64,000 bases of DNA from Microbacterium sp. Root61 (GTDB lineage Bacteria > Actinomycetota > Actinomycetes > Actinomycetales > Microbacteriaceae), in contig NZ_LMGU01000001.1 in NCBI RefSeq assembly GCF_001427525.1, positions 2,601,760 to 2,665,759 on the forward strand, written 5' to 3'. This document shows positions 36,200 through 44,291 of the stretch, in pieces (the stretch's first letter is position 1; every line of letters starts with the position of its first letter). The translations under genes and the position numbers were made by a program. A model generated the notes under the pieces. The model saw only the letters and a program-made list of their open reading frames with translations. It ran no database searches and had not been told where the DNA came from.

Positions 36200-37900
36200 T
36201 TGACTGCTGAGCCGCGTGTTCTTTCCGGGCGCTACCGCGTCGACGAGCTCATCGGGCGCGGTGGGATGGCCTCCGTGTACAGCGGCTACGACCTCACCCT
36301 CGGCCGCCAGGTCGCGATCAAGATCCTCAAGCACGATCTCGCGACCGACAACTCGTTCCGCACCCGGTTCCGCCTGGAGGCGCAGGCCGCGTCGCGGATG
36401 GCGCATCCGACCGTCGTCCGCGTGTACGACGCCGGCGAGGACAGCGAGATCGGACCCGACGGTGTCGCGCACCCCGTGCCGTACATCGTCATGGAGCTCG
36501 TCCACGGCAAGCTCCTGAAGGACATCATCGCCGCGGGACCCGTCCCGGTCGAGACCACCGTCCGCTACGTCGACGGCATCCTCGAGGCCCTGGAGTACTC
36601 GCACCGGGCAGGCGTCGTGCACCGCGACATCAAGCCGGGCAACGTCATGGTGACGGATGCCGGGCAGGTCAAGGTGATGGACTTCGGCATCGCCCGCGCC
36701 GTGTCCGACTCGTCCTCCACGGTCGCCGAGACCACCGCGATCATCGGCACCGCCGCCTACTTCTCGCCCGAGCAGGCCAAGGGCGAGCCCGTCGACGCGC
36801 GCGCCGACCTCTACTCGACCGGTGTCGTCCTGTACGAGCTGCTCGCCGGCCGTCCGCCGTTCCGCGGCGAGTCGCCGGTCGCGGTCGCCTATCAGCACGT
36901 CAGCGAGGCGCCGCTGCCGCCGTCGGAGGTCAACGAGACCGTGCCGCGCGCGCTGGACGCGGTCGCGCTGCGCGCGATGGCCAAGGACCCGTTCCAGCGG
37001 TACCAGGACGCCGCGAGCTTCCGTGAGGCACTGGATGCCACAATCGGCGGCCGTGAGCCCTCCAAGCGCCAGCTGGGCGCACTGACGAGCGAGCTGTACG
37101 GCCCGAACCCGCGTCAGGCCGCGGAAACGGCCCGGTCGCTGCGTCAGCTGAGCACGGACACCACCATGAAGCGCACGCAGGCCGGGCCCCCGGTCGCGTG
37201 GATCTGGGCCGGCGTCGCCGTGCTGGCGGTGCTGCTGATCTCCGTGCTGTTCTGGGTGCTGCAGATGCCGAAGGGCAATGACGTGCCGCCGAGCGCGCGC
37301 GTCGTCCCGGATGTCACCGCCATGACGTACGAGAAGGCGAACTCGGTGCTGGGCAAGGCGGATCTGCTCTCGTTCCGCATCGACGAGTCCAGCGCCACCG
37401 TCGCGGTGGGCAACGTCATCCGCACCGATCCCGAGGCGGGCGAGTCGGTCACACCCGGCCAGCAGGTCAAGGTCTACGTGTCCAAGGGCCAGGAGACCGT
37501 CGAAGTTCCGGTCCTGGAGGGACTCTCGCAGGAGGCGGCCCAGGCGTCGCTCGAGTCGGTGGGATTGAAGCTCGGGGCCATCACTCCGCGCAACGATCCC
37601 GGGCTCGCCGCCGGTGTCGTGATGTCGGCGGACCAGAAGACGGGCGCCGTCGTTCCGGTGGGCACCACGGTGAACTTCGTCGTGGCGACCGGACGCGTGA
37701 TCATCAACGACGTCACCGGGTACACGATCGAGGCCGCGACGCGCGAACTCGAGGGCCCCGACTCGCAGCTGACGGTCCTCACCCAGGAGGACACCAGCTG
37801 TCCCGCATCGGCTCCGCCGGTCGTCCGCACGCAGTCGATCGCTCCGGGCGAGGCGCCGGTGCACTCCGAGGTCACTCTGACCTTCTGCTCCGGAACGTAG
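36200..37900 (+). CDS. pknB: Ser/Thr protein kinase PknB with three PASTA domains
   Basis: A 566-residue kinase. Lys41, HRDIKPGN from 141 and DFG at 161-163 are intact. A membrane helix at about 333-355 is followed by three PASTA modules (starting VVPDVTAMTYEKA, VEVPVLEGLSQEA and IINDVTGYTIEA), which bind muropeptides or lipid II. The TTG start is supported by GGGAG 6 nt upstream and by the MTAEPRVLSGRYRV N-terminus. It ends 12 nt before the convergent pabA-like gene, with no clear terminator between. It coordinates wall growth and division. Confidence 0.95.
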   Translation: MTAEPRVLSGRYRVDELIGRGGMASVYSGYDLTLGRQVAIKILKHDLATDNSFRTRFRLEAQAASRMAHPTVVRVYDAGEDSEIGPDGVAHPVPYIVMELVHGKLLKDIIAAGPVPVETTVRYVDGILEALEYSHRAGVVHRDIKPGNVMVTDAGQVKVMDFGIARAVSDSSSTVAETTAIIGTAAYFSPEQAKGEPVDARADLYSTGVVLYELLAGRPPFRGESPVAVAYQHVSEAPLPPSEVNETVPRALDAVALRAMAKDPFQRYQDAASFREALDATIGGREPSKRQLGALTSELYGPNPRQAAETARSLRQLSTDTTMKRTQAGPPVAWIWAGVAVLAVLLISVLFWVLQMPKGNDVPPSARVVPDVTAMTYEKANSVLGKADLLSFRIDESSATVAVGNVIRTDPEAGESVTPGQQVKVYVSKGQETVEVPVLEGLSQEAAQASLESVGLKLGAITPRNDPGLAAGVVMSADQKTGAVVPVGTTVNFVVATGRVIINDVTGYTIEAATRELEGPDSQLTVLTQEDTSCPASAPPVVRTQSIAPGEAPVHSEVTLTFCSGT

Positions 37901-37912
37901 TCCGAGGTTCGC

Positions 37913-38593
37913 TCAGCGGCGCGGGTGCAGCGCCGCGCCGCGAGACGCGGCATCCGTGATGCCCACGCGTTCGAGCCAGTTGCCCAGCAGCCGGTAGCCG
38001 CCCTCGGTCAGCACGCTCTCCGGGTGGAACTGCACGCCCCACAGCGGCAGCTCGCGGTGCGCGATGCCCATGATCACGCCGCCGTCCGTGCGGCTGGTCA
38101 CCACGAGCTCGGTCGGCAAGGTCTCCGGCACGACGGCGAGCGAGTGGTATCGCGTCGCCGTGAACGGGTTCGGCAGGCCGTCGTACAGCGGGCTGACGTC
38201 GTGGTGCACGCTCGAGGTCATGCCGTGCATCAGCTCGGGCGCGTGATCCACGGTCGCCCCGAACGCCTCGGCGAGAGCCTGGTGCCCGAGACAGACGCCC
38301 AGGAGCGGGATGCCGGCGGCCGCTGCGGCGCGGACGACCGGGATGGAGGCCCCGGCCTGGGCGGGCGTGCCGGGTCCCGGCGAGACCAGCACACCGCGGT
38401 AGGGGGCGATGACGGATGCCGCGGCATCCGTCGCGATCGCGTCCGCTTCGATCAGATCGGTCTGCGCCCCGAGCTCGTGCAGGTACCCGACGAGGGTGTG
38501 CACGAAGCTGTCGTGGTTGTCCACGACGAGGATGGATGCCCGAGCGCCCGCCGCGACGGTGTGCCCGGCCGCCGCGGAGGTGGCGGGGCTCAC
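37913..38593 (-). CDS. pabA: Glutamine amidotransferase subunit, PabA/TrpG type
   Basis: A 226-residue class I glutaminase subunit that feeds ammonia to a chorismate-using partner for folate (PabA) or tryptophan (TrpG). VVDNHDSFVHTLVGYL, the catalytic Cys in GVCLGHQALAEAFG and WGVQFHPES with the catalytic His are present. GTG at 38593 overlaps the stop of the small membrane gene (GTGA). The gene sits here in many actinobacteria (Rv0013 position), away from a synthase subunit, so either role is possible; PabA is the cautious guess. Confidence 0.88.
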   Translation of the reverse strand: MSPATSAAAGHTVAAGARASILVVDNHDSFVHTLVGYLHELGAQTDLIEADAIATDAAASVIAPYRGVLVSPGPGTPAQAGASIPVVRAAAAAGIPLLGVCLGHQALAEAFGATVDHAPELMHGMTSSVHHDVSPLYDGLPNPFTATRYHSLAVVPETLPTELVVTSRTDGGVIMGIAHRELPLWGVQFHPESVLTEGGYRLLGNWLERVGITDAASRGAALHPRR

Positions 38594-38745
38594 TGGACGG
38601 TGACCTCTTGCGGGTTCACGAACTGGCTGACCCACGGGAAGGCGTAGAAGATCAGGCCGTAGAGCACGGCGGCAGCCAGCACGATCAGGATGAGCACCCG
38701 CAGCCACCAGGGCCCGGGGAGAATGCGCCACAGTCCGGCGTACAT
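38590..38745 (-). CDS. 51-residue single-pass membrane protein
   Basis: MYAGLWRILPGPWWLRVL followed by a hydrophobic helix (about residues 16-40) and a short tail. The ATG shares a base with the sortase stop (TGATG), and the end overlaps the pabA-like start (GTGA), so it is clearly translated in an operon with both. No family was recognised. It may assist the sortase in the membrane. Confidence 0.8.
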   Translation of the reverse strand: MYAGLWRILPGPWWLRVLILIVLAAAVLYGLIFYAFPWVSQFVNPQEVTVQ

Positions 38746-39536
38746 CAGGTGGTCGGCCCTTCCGTGAGGGAGGTCGGCGGGCCGGAGGTCCGCGGTGTGA
38801 ACGACTCGAACAGACCGTACGCGACGATGCGCTCGGTCATGGCGAACATGGGGCTGCAGCTGGTCAGCGTGATGTACTTGCCGCCGGCCGGGACGCCGGG
38901 CTGCTCGGGCACCGGCAGGAGCACCTCGACCTGCGTCGGCGTGACGTACTCCAGCGTCCGGTAGCGGTACGTGTACCAGCCGGCCTCTGTCTCGACGATG
39001 ATCGCGTCGCCGACGTGGAGATCGGCGATGCGGTTGAACGGCTTGCCCCACGTCGTCCGGTGGGCGGCCAATGCGAAGTTGCCGACCTCACCCGGCATCT
39101 GTGCCCCGGGGTAGTGGCCTATGCCGATGGTGTCGAGCGTGCGGGCGCGCGTGACCCCTCCGGCGATGGGCACGTTGTAGTCCGCACCGAAGCGGGGGAT
39201 GCGCATGGTGGCGAAGATCTGGGCGTCTTCGGGCTGAGGGAGGATCACCGGCTCGGCCGTGGCGGGCTCGGGATCCGGGGCCGCGGTCGGTTCCGGCGCG
39301 GTCAGGTAGTCCGACTCCCACTGCTCGGACAGTGACGCCCCTTCGGCGTTGCGCTCGGCGCCGTAGATCACGTCGCCGATCCACAGCTGCCAGGTCACGT
39401 ACAGCAGCGTGATCACTCCGGCGGTGATCAGGATCTCCCCGACCACTCCGAAGAACGACGCCTTTCGCCGGGGTCGCTCAGCGCGCCGAGGACGCAATTC
39501 GCCGCCCCCTGCGGTGTTCACCGACGCACCGTCCAC
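38745..39536 (-). CDS. srtE: Class E sortase
   Basis: A 263-residue membrane transpeptidase that attaches surface proteins to the wall. One membrane segment lies at about residues 30-52, then a Pro/Glu/Ala linker, then the sortase barrel with His159 (ALAAHRTTWG), Cys227 (TLTSCSP) and Arg236. The LTSC motif and the TM-linker layout match class E sortases of actinobacteria, which prefer LAXTG-like signals. GTG at 39536 lies 6 nt after a -10 TAGAAT, so it is leaderless. Confidence 0.93.
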   Translation of the reverse strand: MDGASVNTAGGGELRPRRAERPRRKASFFGVVGEILITAGVITLLYVTWQLWIGDVIYGAERNAEGASLSEQWESDYLTAPEPTAAPDPEPATAEPVILPQPEDAQIFATMRIPRFGADYNVPIAGGVTRARTLDTIGIGHYPGAQMPGEVGNFALAAHRTTWGKPFNRIADLHVGDAIIVETEAGWYTYRYRTLEYVTPTQVEVLLPVPEQPGVPAGGKYITLTSCSPMFAMTERIVAYGLFESFTPRTSGPPTSLTEGPTT

Positions 39537-39590
39537 AGGTGGATTCTAGTCAGCACATGCTGGGGTCTGCCTGGCAGTTAGGATGGGCGC
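39537..39590. promoter_or_regulatory. Divergent leaderless promoters for the sortase and crgA
   Basis: On the minus strand TAGAAT (39548-39543) is 6 nt from the sortase GTG. On the plus strand TAGGAT (39579-39584) is 6 nt from the crgA ATG. Confidence 0.6.
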
Positions 39591-39830
39591 ATGGCACGAA
39601 CAGGCAAGGGCGACGACTCGCTCGTCGAGCGCAGCGAGGGAGAGGCCGCACCCAACCCGGTGTGGTTCAAGCCCATCATGATCGGGCTCATGCTCCTCGG
39701 ACTCGTCTGGGTGCTCGTCTTCTACCTCAGCGGCATGGCATACCCCATCCCGGGCATCGGCCCGTGGAACCTCGTGATCGGCTTCGGGATCGCCTTCATC
39801 GGCTTCCTGATGACCACGCGCTGGCGCTGA
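39591..39830 (+). CDS. crgA: Cell division protein CrgA
   Basis: A 79-residue protein with two membrane helices (KPIMIGLMLLGLVWVLVFYL and NLVIGFGIAFIGFLMTT). NPVWFKPIMIGLMLLGL and YPIPGIGPWNLVIGFG are family hallmarks. CrgA connects FtsZ, FtsQ, FtsI and CwsA at the septum and can inhibit early Z-ring formation. The ATG at 39591 follows the -10 directly. Same position as Rv0011c relative to the kinase cluster. Confidence 0.95.
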   Translation: MARTGKGDDSLVERSEGEAAPNPVWFKPIMIGLMLLGLVWVLVFYLSGMAYPIPGIGPWNLVIGFGIAFIGFLMTTRWR

Positions 39831-39837
39831 CCCTCTT

Positions 39838-39870
39838 CGCAAATGACCCGGCTTGACCGGGTCTTTTGCG
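39838..39870 (+). terminator. crgA terminator
   Basis: GACCCGG (39845-39851) and CCGGGTC (39857-39863) form a stem followed by TTTT; outer CGCAAA and TTTGCG also pair. Confidence 0.9.
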
Positions 39871-39878
39871 TATCCGGA

Positions 39879-39917
39879 AGTTGTTAACAGGGTTGTTAAC
39901 ACCTGTGGAATTACACC
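39879..39917 (+). repeat. 39-bp element, copy 1
   Basis: AGTTGTTAACAGGG, then GTTGTTAACA, then CTGTGGAAT and CACC. It contains two TGTTAACA palindromes one turn (12 bp) apart. An inverted copy with about four differences lies at 43742-43780. The function is unknown. Confidence 0.85.
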
Positions 39918-39939
39918 GGTGTGATTCATCCCCACCCTG

Positions 39940-39958
39940 TGGATGAACCTGTGGATAA
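39940..39958 (+). promoter_or_regulatory. Tandem DnaA boxes away from oriC
   Basis: TGTGGATAA at 39950-39958 is a perfect DnaA box (TTATCCACA on the other strand), and TGTGGATGA at 39940-39948 differs by one base. They are spaced 10 bp apart. A weaker TGTGGAATT lies at 39904-39912 within the 39-bp element. Confidence 0.6.
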
Positions 39959-40084
39959 CTTCGGGATAACCGCTGGACGTAAGCGATCGCGGTGCGGATC
40001 ACTCCACGTGCAACCCGCGTTGATGCGCGCAGGGTCGACACTGAGCACGGTCCCGCAGCGACCGTGTCGAGACCCGAACGGGCG

Positions 40085-40987
40085 CTAGACGTAGATGATC
40101 GCGGGTATCACGAGCAGTGCCAACAGCAGCAGCGTGAGCCCGGCCAGCAGGATGATCTGCAAGCGCCGTTGTCGCACCGACCGCGTGCGCGCGAAGATGA
40201 ACCCCGCCGCGGCGCCGGCGATGAGTCCGCCCAGATGCGCCTGCCAGGAGATCTGCACGGCGGCCATCGAGCCGGCCATCAGCCCCTGCACGAAGGGGAA
40301 CGCGAAGTTGATGCCGATCAGGATGGCGATGCTCGTGACGTTCGCTCCGATGTGCCGGCCGATCACCAGCAGCGCTCCGAAGAGTCCGAAGATCGCGCCG
40401 GAGGCGCCGACGACCCACTGGCCCGGGGCCAGGAGCGCGACGCCCACCGATCCGCCCAGCCCGCTGATCAGATACAGCGCGAGGAAGCGGGAGCGGCCCA
40501 GCAGCGGCTCGAGGCTGCGCCCGATCATCCACAGCGCGAGCATGTTCAGGCCGACGTGCCAGATGCTGGAATGCACCAGCAGCACCGTGAACAGCCGCCA
40601 CGGCTGGAACCCCGTCGGCAGCGACGGGATGAGATAGGCGCTGTTCAGCGCGAGCCACTGCTGCACCGGCGAACCGGGAATCAGCTGCGTGAGGTAGACG
40701 ACCACCGTGATCCCGATGATCCAGTACGTCACCAGCGGACGCGAGTCCGCCGGTGACATCGTGCGGGTACTGGACCGGCCCCACCGACGCTGGGCCTTCT
40801 CCTGCGCGGGCGTGCGCGCCTTCTGCTGCTCCTTGAGGCACTCCGGGCAGATCACACCGACGGCCGCCTGAGTCTGACACTCAGGACAGATCGTGCGCAG
40901 GCACCGCTGGCACAGCACGAAGCTCTGCCGGTCGGGGTGCCGGTAGCAGAAGTTGTCGCGGTTGCGACGGAACTCGTCGGTGCTCAC
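40085..40987 (-). CDS. Rhomboid-family intramembrane serine protease with a zinc-binding N-terminus
   Basis: A 300-residue protein. The N-terminal 50 residues carry Cys/His pairs (FCYRHP, CQRC, CPEC, CPEC) that look like zinc knuckles. A six-helix rhomboid domain follows, with HSSIWHVGLNML (His139, His144, Asn148), GASG with Ser196 and AHLGGL with His251, so the catalytic dyad is complete. GTG at 40987 starts 21 nt after the ppiA stop, so the two probably share an mRNA. The substrate is unknown. In mycobacteria the gene lies near ppiA as well. Confidence 0.93.
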   Translation of the reverse strand: MSTDEFRRNRDNFCYRHPDRQSFVLCQRCLRTICPECQTQAAVGVICPECLKEQQKARTPAQEKAQRRWGRSSTRTMSPADSRPLVTYWIIGITVVVYLTQLIPGSPVQQWLALNSAYLIPSLPTGFQPWRLFTVLLVHSSIWHVGLNMLALWMIGRSLEPLLGRSRFLALYLISGLGGSVGVALLAPGQWVVGASGAIFGLFGALLVIGRHIGANVTSIAILIGINFAFPFVQGLMAGSMAAVQISWQAHLGGLIAGAAAGFIFARTRSVRQRRLQIILLAGLTLLLLALLVIPAIIYV

Positions 40988-41008
40988 GCGGAGGCGCTCA
41001 GGGCGCCG

Positions 41009-41566
41009 TCAGACCGTGGCGATATCGATGGACTCGATGACCACCGGCTCGACGGGACGGTCGCCGGCACCGGTCGGCACCGCGGCGATGGCGTCCACGA
41101 CGGCGCGGGACGCGTCATCCGCGACCTCACCGAAGATGGTGTGCTTGCCCTGCAGCCACGGCGTCGGGTCGGTCGTGATGAAGAACTGCGAGCCGTTGGT
41201 GCCCTCGGGCTGCCCGGTGATGGCGTTGCGGCGCAGGCCGGCGTTGGCCATCGCGAGGATGTACGGCGCGTTGAAGTTCAGCTCGCCGTGGATCTCGTCG
41301 TTGAAGTTGTAGCCGGGGCCGCCGACGCCCTGACCGAGCGGGTCGCCGCCCTGGATCATGAAGTTGGGGATGATGCGGTGGAAGATCACACCGTTGTAGA
41401 GGGGGCCCTCACCGGGCTTGCCGGTCTTCGGGTCGGTCCATTCACCGGTTCCGTCGGACAGGCCGACGAAGTTCTTCACCGTACGGGGAGCGTGGTCTCC
41501 GAACAGGTTGACGACGATGTCGCCGTGGTTGGTGTGCAGAGTGGCAACCGCTGTGTGCTGAGGCAT
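41009..41566 (-). CDS. ppiA: Peptidyl-prolyl cis-trans isomerase A (cyclophilin)
   Basis: A 185-residue cytosolic cyclophilin. The active-site stretches VIFHRIIPNFMIQGGDP, NGSQFFITTDPTPWLQGKHTIFG and the N-terminal APRTVKNFVGL are clear. There is no signal peptide. The minus-strand GAGAAT, 6 nt from ATG, may be a degenerate -10 (leaderless). It is conserved beside gyrA/crgA in actinobacteria. Confidence 0.95.
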   Translation of the reverse strand: MPQHTAVATLHTNHGDIVVNLFGDHAPRTVKNFVGLSDGTGEWTDPKTGKPGEGPLYNGVIFHRIIPNFMIQGGDPLGQGVGGPGYNFNDEIHGELNFNAPYILAMANAGLRRNAITGQPEGTNGSQFFITTDPTPWLQGKHTIFGEVADDASRAVVDAIAAVPTGAGDRPVEPVVIESIDIATV

Positions 41567-41662
41567 GCATACATTCTCTCAGAGTTCTGTGCATCCTCTC
41601 CCGGTGGCGTTCACGTCTGGCAAGATGGGAAATCCAGATCCCGCATGATGAGGAGGGCCCCC

Positions 41663-42253
41663 GTGAGCCTCAGCCGCAAGCGCAAGAAGGAACTCCAGAA
41701 GCTGCAGTCGCAGGCCAATGACCTGTGGGAGACGCAGCAGGTGATCGTCAACCAGGCTGCGAAGGTCGCACAGGAGGCCGGACGACAGCTCGGCAACTAC
41801 GGTCGCGAGCAGCTCGTCCCCACGGTGCAGGCCGGATACGGCAAGTACGCCGCGCCGTATGTGGACCGCGGTCGCGAGTTCTCCAAGCAGATGCTCAGCG
41901 AGAAGGTCGTCCCCACCGCGGGCGCCGTCGTCGGATCGGCCCTGTCGGTCTGGGATGCCGCGAACGACACGCGTGCGCGCCTCGCCGCGGGCAAGGGTCT
42001 GGCCATGCCGGACGCTTGGCTCTATGCGCAGAAGGCCGACAAATACAGCAAGGATGCCGCGCGCAGCCTCGCCGCCCGTCTGGCCGCGGCGCAGCCGCAG
42101 CCGCAGAAGTCGGGGATCGGGGCCGGTGGCGTGATCGCCATCATCCTCGGCGTCGCCGCCGCTGCCGGTGTGCTCTACGCCGCCTGGCAGACGCTGCGCG
42201 CGGATGACGAGCTCTGGGTGGCCGACGACCCACTGCGGGCACCGAACGCGTGA
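41663..42253 (+). CDS. Small membrane protein with a helical N-terminal domain, unknown function
   Basis: A 196-residue protein. The basic SLSRKRKKELQKLQSQANDLWETQQ and following helices look amphipathic, and one hydrophobic segment lies at about residues 160-185 (GIGAGGVIAIILGVAAAAGVLY). GTG at 41663 is supported by GAGGAGG 6 nt upstream. It overlaps ybaK (GTGA). No family was recognised. Confidence 0.8.
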   Translation: MSLSRKRKKELQKLQSQANDLWETQQVIVNQAAKVAQEAGRQLGNYGREQLVPTVQAGYGKYAAPYVDRGREFSKQMLSEKVVPTAGAVVGSALSVWDAANDTRARLAAGKGLAMPDAWLYAQKADKYSKDAARSLAARLAAAQPQPQKSGIGAGGVIAIILGVAAAAGVLYAAWQTLRADDELWVADDPLRAPNA

Positions 42254-42741
42254 CCGATCCGCTCGAGAGGGTGCGCACGGCAGCCGCCGCGCGCACCCTG
42301 CCGATCGAGGTGCGTGAGCGACCCGTCGCGAACAGCCTCCCGGAGGCCGCGAAGCTGATGGGCGTCACGCCCGGTGGCGTCGTCAAGACGCTCGTGGTCA
42401 AGCGCAGCGATGACACCTATCTGTTCGCACTGGTTCCCGGCGACCGGGCGATCTCGTGGCCGAAGCTGCGGGCCGTCGTGGGCGTCAACAAGCTGCAGCT
42501 GCCGGATGCCGAGCACGCGCTGGCCGCGACCGGCTACGAGCGCGGCACCATCACGCCCATCGGCAGCACCGTGGATTGGCCGGTGTACGCCGACGAGCGG
42601 ATCATCGGGCAGCGCATCGCGATGGGGGCGGGCGCCCACGGGTACGGCCTCTTCGTCGAGGCGGACGACCTCATCGCCGCCTATGGCGCGACGGTCGCCG
42701 ATATCTCGCAGGAGAAGAACGACGCGGCATCCGACCGTTGA
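42250..42741 (+). CDS. ybaK: YbaK/EbsC-family aminoacyl-tRNA deacylase
   Basis: A 163-residue editing enzyme that hydrolyses mischarged tRNA, typically Cys-tRNA(Pro). GVTPGGVVKTLVVK and LVPGDRAISWPKLRAVVG, with the conserved catalytic Lys in VVKTLV, match the family. GTG overlaps the previous stop. It is convergent with the NUDIX gene, whose end abuts it with no spacer. Confidence 0.88.
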   Translation: MTDPLERVRTAAAARTLPIEVRERPVANSLPEAAKLMGVTPGGVVKTLVVKRSDDTYLFALVPGDRAISWPKLRAVVGVNKLQLPDAEHALAATGYERGTITPIGSTVDWPVYADERIIGQRIAMGAGAHGYGLFVEADDLIAAYGATVADISQEKNDAASDR

Positions 42742-43167
42742 TCAGGTCAGTCCGGCCATCCCCAGCGCGATGTCGACGAGTTTGACCCGCTGCAGGGTAC
42801 GCACTGTGGCGAGCGGGAACCACTCCGCGCGATCGGTCGAGCCGTCCAACTCGTTGCGCAGTTTCCCTCCGGTGATCCGCGCCCGATAGACGATCCGCAG
42901 CGCGTGCAGCGGCTGGGTCGCGTTCTCGGTCAGGCGACGACCGGCCGGGATCACTCGCGAATGGATGCCGAGCAGGCCGCCGATCGAGACCCGGTAGCCC
43001 GTCTCCTCGCGCACCTCGCGGCGCGCGGCGTGCTCGGGATCCTCCCCCGGCTCCAGGCCACCGCCGGGCATGGTCCACGCCCCGCGTCGCCCCTCGATCC
43101 AATGGGCGAGGAGGATGCGGTCATCCGCATCCGTGATGACCGCATACGCCGCGACCCTCATGTCCAT
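42742..43167 (-). CDS. NUDIX hydrolase
   Basis: A 141-residue hydrolase of nucleotide-diphosphate compounds. The Nudix box spans GGGLEPGEDPEHAARREVRE and continues ETGYRV. ATG at 43167 is chosen because -10 TAGGCT (43179-43174) is exactly 6 nt away; the upstream GTG at 43173 would begin inside that spacer. The substrate is unknown. Confidence 0.88.
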   Translation of the reverse strand: MDMRVAAYAVITDADDRILLAHWIEGRRGAWTMPGGGLEPGEDPEHAARREVREETGYRVSIGGLLGIHSRVIPAGRRLTENATQPLHALRIVYRARITGGKLRNELDGSTDRAEWFPLATVRTLQRVKLVDIALGMAGLT

Positions 43168-43198
43168 GCGCACAGCCTAGTCAGGCTGCGCGCATGGG

Positions 43199-43624
43199 TC
43201 AGCCGTGGAACGGTGTGGCCGCCACGATCGTGCCGCTGATCTGCGCACCGTTGGGCGCGGAGAAGGAGAAGTCCTCGCCGGCGAACTTGCCGACGATCGC
43301 CTGTCCGAGCGGGGAATCGGGCGAGTAGGCCTCGAGGTCGACGCTCGGGTCGATTCCGGCGAGCTCGCGGTGGGCCAGGAGGAACGTGGTCGGCTCGGTG
43401 TCGCGCGCGAACGTCACGGTGATCTGCATCCCCGCCTCGACAAGACCGTCATCGGGCTTGTCGCCCACTTCGGCGCGACGCAGGATGCCGCGGAGTTCGA
43501 CGATCCGCACTTCGGCGGCTTCGCGTTCGGCGCCGGTGAGTGCCGTGAGCTCGGTGAGCTCGGCCTGCAGCCGGTCGTACGCGGTCTGGGTGACCCACAG
43601 GGTCTGATTCGAGAGCGTTGACAT
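43199..43624 (-). CDS. greA: Transcription elongation factor GreA/GreB family
   Basis: A 141-residue protein. The N-terminal coiled coil (YDRLQAELTELTALTGAEREAA) and C-terminal FKBP-like domain (SPLGQAIVGKFAGEDFSFSAPNG) match Gre factors, which restart backtracked RNA polymerase. It is somewhat shorter than typical GreA. ATG has GAGGAG 6 nt upstream, and a -10 TAGAAT lies at 43691-43686. Confidence 0.9.
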   Translation of the reverse strand: MSTLSNQTLWVTQTAYDRLQAELTELTALTGAEREAAEVRIVELRGILRRAEVGDKPDDGLVEAGMQITVTFARDTEPTTFLLAHRELAGIDPSVDLEAYSPDSPLGQAIVGKFAGEDFSFSAPNGAQISGTIVAATPFHG

Positions 43625-43741
43625 GAATTGCTCCTCTCGTGCGATCTCCCCGATGCAAGGCGCACCGGGGAGAGGGTAAACGATGATTCTAGCCCGGAAC
43701 GCGCTGAAGTGCCCGTCTGTGTGGAGGCCGGAGAGCCGAAC

Positions 43742-43780
43742 GGTGCGATTCCACAGTTGTTAACAACCCTGTTAACAACT
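43742..43780 (-). repeat. 39-bp element, copy 2 (inverted)
   Basis: The reverse complement of copy 1 at 39879-39917 with about four substitutions. Both TGTTAACA palindromes and the TGTGGAAT end are kept. It lies in the 365-bp gap between greA and tRNA-Ala, which otherwise holds only the greA promoter and short repeats of CGAGAAAC near 43824-43892. Confidence 0.85.
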
Positions 43781-43989
43781 CCCGCGGCGGTGGTTGGACG
43801 CCGCCCGTCCCGTCCGACATCCCTCGAGAAACGACACTCCGACCGAGAAACGGTGCGGCGCGGCGTTTCCTTGCCGGGATGCTGTTTCTCGACGACCGAC
43901 CACCGAGGACACGCGGCCGACGCGGGAACATGAGCGATCGGCCGGAAACACAGAACGCGCCGGACCCGGAGGTCGACGCGTTCTTACTG

Positions 43990-44062
43990 TGGAGCCTAGG
44001 AGATTCGAACTCCTGACATCCTGCTTGCAAAGCAGGCGCTCTACCAACTGAGCTAAGGCCCC
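43990..44062 (-). tRNA. tRNA-Ala (anticodon TGC)
   Basis: Begins GGGGCCTTAGCTCAGTTGGT; the anticodon loop TTTGCAA gives TGC. The T arm contains TTCGAAT, and the acceptor ends AGGCTCC plus A. It lies just downstream of tRNA-Ile on the same strand. Confidence 0.96.
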
Positions 44063-44078
44063 GGGGCTTTGTTTCTTG

Positions 44079-44152
44079 TGGGGGTACCAGGACTTGAACC
44101 TGGGACCTCTTCATTATCAGTGAAGCGCTCTAACCGCCTGAGCTATACCCCC
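44079..44152 (-). tRNA. tRNA-Ile (anticodon GAT)
   Basis: Begins GGGGGTATAGCTCAGGCGGT; the anticodon loop CTGATAA gives GAT. The T loop TTCAAGT and acceptor TACCCCC plus A complete it. The Ile-Ala pair downstream of gyrA is conserved in actinobacteria. Confidence 0.96.
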
Positions 44153-44291
44153 GACCGTGCCGGCGCGAACGCCGTCAACCTCCAAGACTTTACCCGACGC
44201 GCGCCCATTTCTCGAATCGAGCGTACGCCCCGGGCGTGTGGGCAGCCAGCCCTTCGTTGCCCGGCGCTCTTCGCGTTGGTTGACTGGGCGG

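Noticed and set aside
43742..43780. The 39-bp element as part of a coding sequence (both copies can be read as IPQ-LTTLLTT)
   Set aside because: The surrounding frames have no other similarity and no gene features; the match is explained by the DNA repeat itself.
43820..43895. Repeats of CGAGAAAC/GTTTCTCG between greA and tRNA-Ala as an operator or mobile element end
   Set aside because: Arms are short and unevenly spaced, with no adjoining gene that would explain them.
44157..44291. Upstream extension of the VIT-family transporter
   Set aside because: It begins at the tRNA-Ile edge and adds hydrophilic residues without homology; the ATG at 44292 starts the family core.
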